Origin: Halichondria panicea
Lineage: Eukaryota; Porifera; Demospongiae; Suberitida; Halichondriidae
Direction: 5' to 3'
Assembly (NCBI RefSeq): GCF_963675165.1
Contig: NC_087385.1
Location: forward strand, 1,364,501 to 1,428,500
Length of the DNA stretch: 64,000 nucleotides
Shown here: piece by piece, positions 50,316 through 60,680 of the stretch
How positions within the stretch are numbered: position 1 is the first letter of the stretch
How the letters are laid out: each line of letters starts with the position of its first letter
Notes under the pieces: model-generated
What the model saw: the letters and a program-made list of their open reading frames with translations, nothing else
What the model was told of the DNA's origin: nothing
Database searches by the model: none
Program-made: the position numbers and the translations under genes

Positions 50316-50591
50316 TTATTGTATTAAAATACAAGCTTTGTACTAGGAGCCCTAATTAATTTAATGCCATGATCACATGCATGCATTGTTTTATACATTT
50401 GCATGCACTTCACATAATTAATTAGCTGTACCATGAAGCTAATTGCATGCGCATGTGACATCAGCAACATCACCCAATTTTCACATTAACACGCAGTATA
50501 TATATATAATTATCACAAGATTTTTCATAAATAATGTTCATAGACTGACGAGGCAGTGATGCACAAATCAAAACACACCTATGTACTAAAA

Positions 50592-52114
50592 CTAAGATTG
50601 TTTCCTCTCAACTAAATGATAAGTGTCCTCGTTCATTACTTCATACTCTCTGCTCCGATACTCCAACAGTTGGTTCTCTCTCCCGTGGGTGGCCTCGTTA
50701 TACAGCTGCTCTATGACACGGTCCAGTGGCTTTACACCTCCAAATTCTGCAAATTCTCGATACACCTCCCACTGTCTTTCTTCCAAATAGTGTCCGGCAA
50801 GGTAAGGGGGAAGCCCCTCGTCTAATCGCTGCTGATAAGTTTTTTCAACATCCTCCAGCATTTCCTGTTTTGGAGGAAGTGCTTTCTCTCCACGCCACAC
50901 TCTCACAATCCACTGAACTTGACGATCAAACCCGGGTAATGGAACAACTGCAAAATAAACTCCAATCATTGCCATTGATGGATGGGCGACATTGAAGGTG
51001 TGCTTGTAGAGGTGAGTGACTCTCTTTCCCTCGACAACCTTGATACCAGACTCTTCACTGAGGAATGGATAAGAGTACAAGTAGCCGGTAGCCAGAACAA
51101 CACAGTCCACACTTCTCTCTTCACCATTCTCGAAACAAACACTACCATCTTCCTTGAGCTCGGAGATACCAGGCAACTGCTCAACATTTTGCGGAACTTT
51201 CGACTTCAAAGGTCCGTTTCTGCTGCTCAGATGGACTACCTTAGCGTGAGGGGATAGATCAACGATGAGGTCCTCCCCTGAAGGCCCTGTGCCTACCACC
51301 AGCACAGCTTGTCCAGCGAATGGTTCCGGCTCTCTGTACCAGTGACTGTGGGAAACCGGACGGGGGAACGAGGAGAGGCCTTTAATCTCAGGCACAGAGG
51401 GAGCAAAGAAGTGCCTGCAGTAAACACAAGAACACTATTACCACAAGAACACTATTATGGTGAACAGTGTGGAGTAACTATAATTGATAGTCACATCAAA
51501 CTTCGTATGAGAAGACGGAAGTCATATGGCAGTAAATCATGCTCACCCATTACAGACAAATACGAAGTCAAATTCCTTCGAATTTCTTTCTCCTGTTGTT
51601 TGCGATTTTGTCACAATTCTCCACTTGACTGAGTCCAGAGAATTCTTCGCTGGGGGTGAGGGGAGGGGTATCGGAGTAACCTGCTCAACCAGTTTCCCAA
51701 ACTCGATAAATCTGTCAAGTTGAAAATGTTCACAGTATTTCTTGAAGTAAGTGAGGATTTCACGATGAGTGGGGAAAGAAGGAAGGTGGTCATCATAGAT
51801 GGGGAAGTCAGGAAATAACATCATCTCCTTCGGAAGATTCGTCCTGCACAACACAGTAATAAACATCGTCTAATAAAATAATACAGTGCTAACCTCAAGT
51901 TCTTGTAAGTGCTGCTGTGAGGTCCATGAGAGCTTGCTGTTCTGACATCGTCTGGTAGACCCGGCTGTGGAGAATGATTGCTGTACACCCAGGTGCCCCC
52001 CACCTGCTCACTCTGCTCATACACAGTAAACTGGAAGGTCTCGGGAAACCTACTGAGGTGTCTGGCACAGCACAGCCCTGCTGCACCGGCTCCTATCACT
52101 GCAACTCTCAGCAT
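50592..52114 (-). CDS. FMO: Flavin-containing monooxygenase, copy A
   Basis: FAD- and NADPH-dependent oxygenase that oxidises nitrogen or sulfur in small molecules. Three minus-strand exons: 51894-52114, 51547-51843, 50592-51414, giving 446 aa. FAD-binding GAGAAG is near residue 8-13; the NADPH-binding GTGPSG is in exon 3, just after the FMO-type segment FPRPVSHSHWY. The late motif LATGYLYSYPF is intact. It lacks the hydrophobic C-terminal anchor of the roughly 530-aa vertebrate enzymes, so it is probably soluble. It is the most diverged copy in the cluster, yet two blocks are almost identical to the other copies. It lies 174 bp from FMO-B in the same orientation. Confidence 0.93.
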
Positions 52115-52288
52115 CTCCTTTAATATAGCTAGCTAATTAATTATTAGTGCAGCTTGATTGATTATCTTCAATACAAAGCCTAGGGCTAATTCGAGGGTAA
52201 TTTCTAAGCTGCTCTCAGCACCTCACCTACAGAAAAATCAAAATGGTTGAAGTAATTGCAATTATAAGGACACAATAAAATTATTTAT

Positions 52289-53716
52289 TTATTTTTTGTC
52301 CAAAAGAAAACATTCTTCTCCAATGATTTGGTAGTTAATGTTTCTGAAATCCCGAATTCTATTTGTCCTACTCTGAATGACTACATCGTATAGCTTCTTA
52401 ATTACAGGGGGCATTGGCTTCAGACCCCCCAGGAGAGCAAATTGATCGTACAACTCCCACTGCTTCTCTTGAAGGTAATGTCCAGCTCTCTGAGCAGACA
52501 GGCCCTCTTCCAGTCGGCTCTTATAAATATCCTCGATTTCCTGTAACATTTCTAATTTTGGGATAAGTGTTCTCATTCCATTCCACACTTTGAGAATCCA
52601 CTGAACTTGGAGATTGAATGCCGGGAATGGAATAAACCCAGCATTCACACCAACGACTGCCATTGAGGGGTGGGCGACATTGAAGGTGTGCTTGTAGAGA
52701 TGAGTGACTCTCTTTCCCTCGACAACCTTGATACCAGACTCTTCACTGAGGAATGGATAAGAGTACAAGTAGCCGGTAGCCAGAACAACACAGTCCACAC
52801 TTCTCTCTTCACCATTCTCGAAATAAACACAACCATCTTCCTTGAGTTCAGAAACATCGGGTAGCCACTCCATATTATCTGGTACCTTTGTCTTCAAATA
52901 CTCTCTCCTACTGCTCAAGTAGACTACTTTAGCGTGCTTAGCAATATCGAGCATAATATCAAGTCCCGAGGGGCCAACTCCGATCACAAGCACATTTTTA
53001 TCAGAAAAAGGTTCTGGTTCTCGATAGAAGTTGCTGTGTATAACTGGTCTAGGAAATGAGAGAAGGCCTTTGAAGTCAGGAATGTTCGGCTCAAAAAAGT
53101 GTCTGCATGAAATCATCGTTATCTATCATTCTTATGACATACAAGACTCACCCATTGCAGATAAGAACAAAATCAAACTCCTCAGATTCCATCTGGCCAG
53201 TTGATAGCCCCTGGGTGCTGACACTCCACCTCACAGAGTCGATCTGGTCGGCGGATGTTTGAGGAAGTGGTGAAACACAATCAACCAATTTTCCAGGTTG
53301 GATAAATCTGTCCAACTTGTAATGCTCTGTGTACTTCTCCAGATAGGACCTGACATCAGTGTGATGGACGAATGACGGCAGGTGATCATTGAACGGAAAC
53401 CCTGGAAACAGCATGATTTCCTTCGGAAGGTTTGTTCTGTACAATATGAATATAAGGACAGCGTGGATAATATTACTTACATCAAATGTTTGTATATGGT
53501 GCTATGGAAGGGAATTCTGTTTGGTTCACCCGACTTCACGACGTCTCTCACGTCTTTCGGTACTTTGCCGGGAGTGGGGTTGCTGTACACCCACACGCCC
53601 CCCACCTGCTCACTCTGCTCATACACAGTAAACTGGAAGGTCTCGGGAAATCTACTGAGGTGTCTGGCACAGCACAGCCCTGCTGCACCGGCTCCTATCA
53701 CTGCAACTCTCTTCAT
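52289..53716 (-). CDS. FMO: Flavin-containing monooxygenase, copy B
   Basis: Three minus-strand exons, 53481-53716, 53152-53436 and 52289-53102, give 444 aa with the same intron positions and phases as the other copies. GAGAAG (FAD), GVGPSG (NADPH), FPRPVIHSNFY and LATGY are present. Exon 1 ends in AT rather than AG, so the residue spanning the first junction is Ile, not Arg. Exons 1 and 2 and intron 1 are a near mirror image of FMO-C across a 135-bp spacer, while exon 3 resembles FMO-D and FMO-E more. The gene is therefore a mosaic. Confidence 0.93.
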
Positions 53717-53851
53717 GGTGTGTGTATATACTTCACTATAATTATTTTCGAAACATGGCCGCAGTTTGCTGCAGAAATGAAGAGGTGGGGCTGCCCCAAA
53801 GGTCAAGCAGAATAAGCACATGACAAACAATGTACTGAGAAGGACAGTTAT
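53717..53851. promoter_or_regulatory. Divergent promoter region FMO-B/FMO-C
   Basis: 135 bp between two start codons at the centre of a large inverted duplication. Transcription of both copies must start here or close by. No clear core motif is seen. Confidence 0.45.
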
Positions 53852-55283
53852 ATGAAGAGAGTTGCAGTGATAGGAGCCGGTGCATCAGGGCTGTGCTGTG
53901 CCAGACACCTCAGCAGGTTTCCCGAGACCTTCCAGTTTACTGTGTATGAGCAGAGTGAGCAGGTGGGGGGCGTGTGGGTGTACAGCAATCCCACTCCTGG
54001 AAAAATACCGAAAGATGTGAGAGACATCGTAAAGTCATGTGAACCAAACAGAATTCCCTTCCATAGCACCATGTACAAACATTTGAGGTAAGTAATATTA
54101 TCCACGCAGTCCTCATAATTATATTATACAGAACAAACCTTCCGAAGGAAATCATGCTATTTCCAGGGTTTCCGTTCAATGATCACCTGCCGTCATTCGT
54201 CCATCACACTGATGTCAGGTCCTATCTGGAGAAGTACACAGAGCATTACAAGTTGGACAGATTTATCCAACCTGGAAAATTGGTTGATTGTGTTTCACCA
54301 CTTCCTCAAACATCCGCCGACCAGATCGACTCTGTGAGGTGGAGTGTCAGCACCCAGGGGCTATCAACTGGCCAGAGGGCATCTGAGGAGTTTGACTTCG
54401 TTCTCATCTGCAATGGGTGAGTTTCCATACAATTTTTCATTTGGTAATTATAACTTAGTATACAACTCCATTTTTCAGGCATTATTTTGCACCGCATGTA
54501 CCTCAACTGAGAGGTCTATCATCGTTCCCCCGTCCTGTGATCCATAGCAGCTGGTACAAAGAGCCAGAACCATTCAAACACCAAAGCGTCTTGGTGGTAG
54601 GGGCTGGCCCTTCAGGAATGGACCTTGTCATTGATCTAGCAGCACATGCTCGAGTGGTTTACTTATGCAGTCGAGTAACTCCGAAATCAAAAGTTCCAGA
54701 AAATGTTCAGAAATTGCCTGGTATCTCTGAGCTAAAGGAAGATGGCCGTGTTTGCTTCGAGAATGGTGAAGAGAGAAGTGTGGACTGTGTTGTTCTGGCT
54801 ACCGGCTACTTGTACTCTTATCCATTCCTCAGTGAAGAGTCTGGCATCAAGGTTGTCGAGGGAAAGAGAGTCACTCATCTGTACAAGCACACCTTCAATG
54901 TCGCCCACCCCTCAATGGCGGTCGTCGGTGTGAACTCTGGCTTAATCCCTTTTCCGACGTTTGATCTCCAAGTTCAGTGGATTGTGAGAGTGTGGCGTGG
55001 AATGAATGCACTTCCTCCAAAACAAGAAATGATTCGAGATGTCGATGCAGTCTACGAGAGCCGATTACAAGATGGACTCCCCCCTCATAGAGCCGGACAC
55101 TATTTGGGAGACAAGAGATGGGAGTTTAACGAGCAGCTGTCACAGTTGGGAGGGATTGAACCACCACCACCTGTCGTGAGACCACTTTATGATCTGGTAC
55201 GTGAACAAAGAGCTTGTGATGTGGCAACTTATAGAGATAATACTTTTACAATTATTAACAACAAGGAATTTTCTTATTCGTAA
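53852..55283 (+). CDS. FMO: Flavin-containing monooxygenase, copy C
   Basis: Exons 53852-54087, 54132-54416 and 54479-55283 give 441 aa. GAGASG near residue 8, GAGPSG in exon 3, FPRPVIHSSWY and LATGYLYSYPF are intact. The C-terminus (DGLPPHRAGHYLGDKRWEFN and onward) is copied as a fragment at 59421-59660. Introns are very short (44 and 62 bp). The first two exons mirror FMO-B. There is no transmembrane anchor. Confidence 0.93.
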
Positions 55284-56367
55284 GTATACGTGTGCCTCAA
55301 CTATAGTGTGTAGAATCTTTTGAGATATTTTGTTCCATTCAGTCTGCCTTAAAACCCCAAATGGTTTAAGACAGGAAGTGCTACTAGTTATTGCCTCATT
55401 AATCATTTCTGATAAAAAATAAAGATTTTTAGAGCTATCTAAGTTGACAGTTTAGCATACGATAAACACTTTAAACTATGCTATGAATTTGGGTCAAACT
55501 AGCATAAAGTTCTGTAAAATAATTGCGGAAAGTTTGACTTTTGAGCAAGCTGTGACGTAGCAAGCTAAAAATTGGTTGAACAATTAAAAAGGATCTAAAT
55601 AACAACATATTCAAGGTAAAGGCCATATAAATGAACGATGTTTGCAAAGCAGTTACACGACATTAATAGACAACTTGGCAATAGCATATAACTTTAAGCC
55701 TTCTAGCTTGCTGCTAAGCATGCACATGCATCAGATGCACTAGTTGATACTTTAGGCAGTCACTGGTTCCTTTCACATCTGGAGATATGCAGCCATGAGT
55801 TCCACCAATCACAATCAGATTTTTGCGCACACTAAACTTGCTGATTCCATATTGACAGTAAATGTTCTGTGTTACCCTTCACTGCACTACAATCTGGTAT
55901 AGTTTAATTTTTGGGTGTTAGCATTATGAAACAATGTTTTTGTGATGTCATCCTTATGAATACCATTAAAATACTTGAGGTATGTATTTCCTGTCTTATT
56001 GCAAATACCAGTACTGAAAACAACTTGGGGGTCTTAGGGCAAACTGATTGGTATACTAATCACTGACCATAAATCTTCCCAATATATAAAAGGAATCTAA
56101 CGTCTAGAACTCGTACAATATTCATCACAATGAATCGATGAATTGAGGAAACACGCGCATGTTATATATAAATGTACTGCAAATTAAGTTCTAATACATC
56201 CATACATTTTCATGCTTCAATGGCCTCAATTGCGTGCTTCATCCTTTTACGGAAGAGCTAGCTGTGGGTCTAAGCAGATTTCCTGGCTTTGCATGATGGG
56301 GAGAGGTATAAAACTAGATACCTGTACTGTTCTCCCAGGCAAGATTATATAGAGTCTAGATATAGCT
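55284..56367. other. Spacer FMO-C to FMO-D
   Basis: About 1.1 kb of AT-rich sequence with no recognisable gene or repeat. The last 60 bp before FMO-D (CTGTACTGTTCTCCC and AGTCTAGA) are repeated before FMO-E, marking the duplication unit and possibly shared promoter sequence. Confidence 0.5.
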
Positions 56368-58018
56368 ATGAAGAGAGTTGCAGTGATTGGAGCTGGAAGT
56401 TCTGGTATTTCTTGTGCCAGACACCTCAGCAAGTTTCCTGAGACCTTCCAGTTCACTGTGTATGAGCAGAGTGAGCAGGTGGGGGGCGTGTGGGTGTACG
56501 ACAATCCCACTCCAGGAAAAATACCGAAAGATGTGAGAGTTTCTTTACAGAATGATGCTGAAACTCATTATAGAAGCAGTATCTACAAAAATCTGTGGTG
56601 AGAAATGCAGTTTGTGCAAGTGGTCTGTATATTGCTGTTCTCTATAGCTGGTGCATTTTTATGTTTCTGCAAATACTGATAATAAATAATTTATAGCAGA
56701 TCATTGCATGCAAATTGATTTGAAAAATGCATGCATGTGCTCTTTTTTGTGTTTATCCACACAGGACTAACCTTCCAAAGGAGATCATGCTGTTCCCTGA
56801 CCTACCAATGGATGACAAGCAACCATCATTCCTCCACCACTCTGACATAAAGAATTATCTCGAGAAGTACATTCACAGCTTTGGGTTGGACAAATTCATT
56901 CAATTCGGTCACCTAGTGGAAAACGTTTCTCCTGTACCCATGGGAGATGACTCAAGTGCAGCAGTTGACATGGTGAAATGGGTGGTCAGTACGAAAAGTG
57001 TGAAGTCAGGGGAGTCAAAATCAGAGGAGTTCGATTTTGTATTCATCTGTAGTGGGTGCGTTTTAATGCTTGCTTCATTGTAGTGCATGTCTGTAGTGCT
57101 TATATTATAATACTTCCTTGGTAATGATTTGGATCTATAGCACGATTGTTTAATGTATATAGCATCACAATGTAATCATTGTTTACTTCTTACATGCATG
57201 CAGACACTTCTTTGAGCCGAACATTCCAGACTTCAAAGGCCTTCTCTCATTTCCTAGACCAGTCATACACAGCAACTGTTATCGAGAACCAGAATCTTTT
57301 GCTGGCAAAGAAGTGCTTGTGATCGGAGTTGGCCCCTCGGGACTTGATATTATGCTCGATATTGCTAAGCACGCTAAAGTAGTCTACTTGAGCAGTAGGA
57401 GAGAGTATTTGAAGACAAAGGTACCAGATAATATGGAGTGGCTACCCGATGTTTCTGAACTCAAGGAAGATGGACCGTCGTGTTCTTTTCGAGAACGGTG
57501 ATGAGAGAAGTGTGGACTGTGTTGTTCTGGCTACCGGCTACTTGTACTCTTATCCATTCCTCAGTGAAGAGTCTGGCATCAAGGTTGTCGAGGGAAAGAG
57601 GGTTGCTGACCTCTACAAGCACACCTTCAATGTCTCCCACCCCTCAATGGCGGTTGTCGGTGTGAACACTGGGTATATTCCATTTCCGTCATCTGATCTC
57701 CAAGTTCAGTGGATTCTGGCGGTGTGGTCAGGAGAAATTATACTTCCCCTGAAACCAGAAATGATCCAAGAAATCGAGGATATTTATAAGAGCCGATTGG
57801 AAGAGGGACTGTCCCCTCAGAGAGCTGGACATTATCTTCAAGAGAAACAGTGGGAGTTGTACGATCAATTTGCCTCTCTGGGGGGTCTGAAGCCAATGCC
57901 CCCTGTAATTAAGAAGCTCTATAATACCGTCTGTCGGACTAGAAAGCATCAAATAATGAACTTCAGAGAAAATATGTACCAAGTTGACGGAGAGGACAGT
58001 TTTTTCTTGAAGAACTAA
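56368..58018 (+). pseudogene. FMO: Flavin-containing monooxygenase, copy D (frameshifted)
   Basis: Exons 56368-56597, 56765-57055 and 57204-58018 follow the same structure as FMO-E. In exon 3, near 57475-57478, four extra bases (CCGT, beside CGT) shift the frame, and a stop follows at about 57499-57501. The rest of the FMO C-terminus continues intact in the next frame to 58018. All other motifs (GAGSSG, GVGPSG, LATGY) and the splice sites are preserved, and no other damage is evident. Either the break is very recent, or it is an assembly or allelic error. If real, the product stops before the LATGY motif and would be inactive. Confidence 0.8.
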
Positions 58019-58188
58019 AATGGCAATGAAAATATAAACTGTTTTAATATTGTGCATTTTTTATCTTAGGTTACAGATTTCCTAATTATAGGTGTAAAAA
58101 AGGTAATCACATAAATGTAATGTTTTCTGGGCCTTAAAATTGGCCATTAATTGTATGCTTGCATAATTTAATATTTAGCACTCCAGTA
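58019..58188. other. 3' flank of FMO-D
   Basis: AT-rich, corresponds loosely to the 3' flank of FMO-E. No feature seen. Confidence 0.4.
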
Positions 58189-58380
58189 CATTCCGACTGG
58201 TTGCTGTGAAGACTGTGTTGAAAACAACTGACAAAACCCACAGCAATCTGTACATTACTACGTCCCCGCGTGCATACAATTATAACGACAATTAACATTG
58301 ATTCACACCAATCAAAAGAATCCTCTGAGACCTGAAAAAATAGACCTACAGTAATTCGGTTATGTAAAAATTGGGCATTG
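58189..58380 (-). pseudogene. Decayed MARVEL gene fragment
   Basis: Clearly related to 62690-62870, the exon 3, intron 2 and exon 2 end of the intact MARVEL gene. Examples are GGTTGCTGTGAAGACTGTGT against GGTTGCTGCGAAGGCAGTGT, GATTCACACCAATCAAA, and ATGTAAAAATTGGGCA. Reading frames are broken by indels. It sits downstream of FMO-D just as the intact gene sits downstream of FMO-E, so it is the decayed partner of a duplicated FMO+MARVEL unit. Confidence 0.75.
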
Positions 58381-59374
58381 TCATCGGAGTTACGTCCTTG
58401 ACAAAATCAGCATAGACAACTACCTTTAAGTCGCCAATGATGCTGTTCAGTCAAGCTAGCTTTCACTCCAACCGACTACGCCTACAGCCAATTAAATAGT
58501 AACACATGTAGTGCCAATAATAATGTTTAGGCATAATCAGTGTATGTTGCTTGGATCTTTTTGACACTGTACGTATTGTTCCCTGAGGCTATCTCAGCCA
58601 ACGGATCAGAGAGTAGGTTCTTCAGGAATATCTTTACTTGTTCAGGAGTAGCAGTGGCCGTCAATGCCATTAGAGCGGCCCTACACCTCATATCATATAG
58701 GAACCAAATAGTGTACCCCTACACTCTTTGTTCCCCATATCATTGGGCAATGAAATGAAGAGTGTACTTTTATCCTCACCCATTCTATACCTCCACAATG
58801 AATTGCTGCATGAGATACCGCCTCTTATTCTCACTCCTACGATCGTCAATTCAAGGCATCAGAGGAGCTCGTTTCACTGCCAGCAAGGCCTCAAAATCAG
58901 CATCCCCCCTCCAATTGGCTTGGTGATCACTCACTAGTTACTCACTGGTTACTGCATGATCATTGAACATTGAATATATGAACATCGAACTTACACATCG
59001 AACTTACACGAAAGTAATTCTCTGAAGTCTTTAGTCTTATACCAGGATCCTTCTTTATAGCCCACGGTATTTTGTCAAATTCATGGATGTGTTCCACCAA
59101 TCTCTAACACACAACATTGTTGTGTGTTTGGGATTGGTGGAAAGCGTAAACAAGGTTGGATGAACATTCGTCCATTGAAACCTGGGTTTCTTGACTCAAA
59201 TGGGCTGTCTATTTACTAAACCGAAAAGTGACTGTCTTCTATGCAGTTCATGAATACACATGTATATGTTTGCATTGTCTTCTACCCTCATGCATTGAAA
59301 TAAATGTAGTGCAGTTTAACATGAGTTTCAAAACAGTTGTCAGTTTACTCTTATGCGTGCGTGGGTGGGTATAT
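58381..59374. other. About 1-kb insertion-like segment, possible RecQ-type helicase relic
   Basis: It separates the MARVEL relic from a further stretch (59375-59420) that matches intron 1 of the intact MARVEL gene, so it replaces roughly 130 bp expected there. On the minus strand, 58525-58700 encodes MALTATATPEQVK, resembling motif III (ALTATA) of RecQ-family helicases. Frames around it are closed by stops. An imperfect palindrome (TTCCACCAATC...GGATTGGTGGAA) lies at 59092-59142. Identity as a transposon relic is speculative. Confidence 0.35.
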
Positions 59375-59420
59375 GTGTGTGTTGTGCATGTCAAAATGTG
59401 TGTTTAGATGTGACGGTGAC

Positions 59421-59662
59421 AGTCTACAAGAGCCGATTACAAGATGGACTCCCCCCTCATAGAGCCGGACATTATTTGGGAGACAAGAGATGGGAGTTTA
59501 ACGAGCAGCTGTCACAGTTGGGAGGGATTGAACCACCGCCACCTGTCATGAGACCACTTGGTACGTGAACAAATTAAGAGCTTGTGATGTGGCAAATTTT
59601 TTAGGGATAGTCTAATACCTTTATATACAATTATTAACGACAAGGAATTTTCTTATTCGTAA
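59421..59662 (+). pseudogene. FMO C-terminal fragment
   Basis: Encodes YKSRLQDGLPPHRAGHYLGD and onward, almost identical to the end of FMO-C exon 3 (about 55040-55283), then an early stop after small deletions. The homology runs through the former stop region (AAGGAATTTTCTTATTCGTAA). No upstream FMO exons are present, so this is a detached, non-functional piece joined to MARVEL intron-like sequence. Confidence 0.85.
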
Positions 59663-60680
59663 GTCACACGTATGCCTTACCCGTGACCCAAGGTCTATAA
59701 TTATATTGTGTAGCTTATTTCAAATGTTGATGATGTGCTTATTCAATTCAAGTTCTCAAAATGATTTTTTCCATACATATCATTGACTATAAAGCTCCCC
59801 AATATCTAGCTATATAATAGATACAGAAGCACCTAACAAGAACTCATACAATACTTAGTAATACTATACCATTGTGTATATAAACAGTAAACAATAAAAG
59901 CACCACAGGTGCTGATGCCTCGGTGGAGATGCCAAAGCTACATAACATAAAGCTACTAATAGCTTTTATGCACATGATAAAAACAATTTAATTTTACTGC
60001 ATGCAAAAACTCAGAGAGTGGGTAATGATCGACCATGATTGTTGTTAAAAACGATCAATGCCAAAAGTTCAAGTCTAAAATTTAATGGCTGCATTAGCAG
60101 AGCCTTGCAGCTCTCTTCTCACTCTTGCAGCTACCAATAGCTAGCGTTCTAGTGCAGAGCTAACTACTAAGTAGAATAGCAACACTCGGTAAACAAGTTT
60201 GGCTACGTGCTCTTCTGAAAAGGCTGCAATGGCATTCCAAGTAAGCAAAACTAGGCATAACTCGAGAACGAAGCATTATTTTGCAAATCCACGAATTAAA
60301 ATCCAAGTAAACATGACTAGAAGCCTATAGAAACTCTTACTTGCACTTGATATTCATCCTTGAGCAGCTGTAGCAGTCTACACACACAGAGAGACAGACA
60401 GACAGACAGACACACACACACAGACACACAAACACACTACCGTATACCTCGCATGCGCACCGAGGCATAATTAAATTGCTAAGATATCTATTTTCAATAC
60501 AGCAGCCATGCAGTATGTGCTAAAGCTAGCTGTGCATGGCCCATTGTTAGCTAGTAGAAATATTTAATCACTGCAATTAATTACTGCATGATTTCCTGAT
60601 GGGGAGAGCTGTTCATGAAACTATAAATCTGTACTGTTCTCCCTGATGAGATTAGACTTGAGTCTAGAATAGCTAAAATT
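59663..60680. other. Spacer before FMO-E, mostly a repeat element
   Basis: Contains the element at 59918-60473 and, after 60600, a 5' flank shared with FMO-D. No gene seen. Confidence 0.55.
59918..60473. mobile_element. About 555-bp non-autonomous element with ATGCCTCGGTG ends
   Basis: The left end ATGCCTCGGTGG is inverted at the right end GCACCGAGGCAT. The right end also carries CACACTACCGTATACCTCGC preceded by a GACA/CACA simple repeat. Parts recur near 23319 (left-end type) and 41975 (right-end type), so this is a dispersed family. No transposase frame. Confidence 0.65.

Noticed and set aside
58540..58758. 72-codon plus-strand frame with hydrophobic residues in the FMO cluster
   Set aside because: No family resemblance. 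It is opposite a better explained helicase-like minus-strand stretch and lies in relic DNA.
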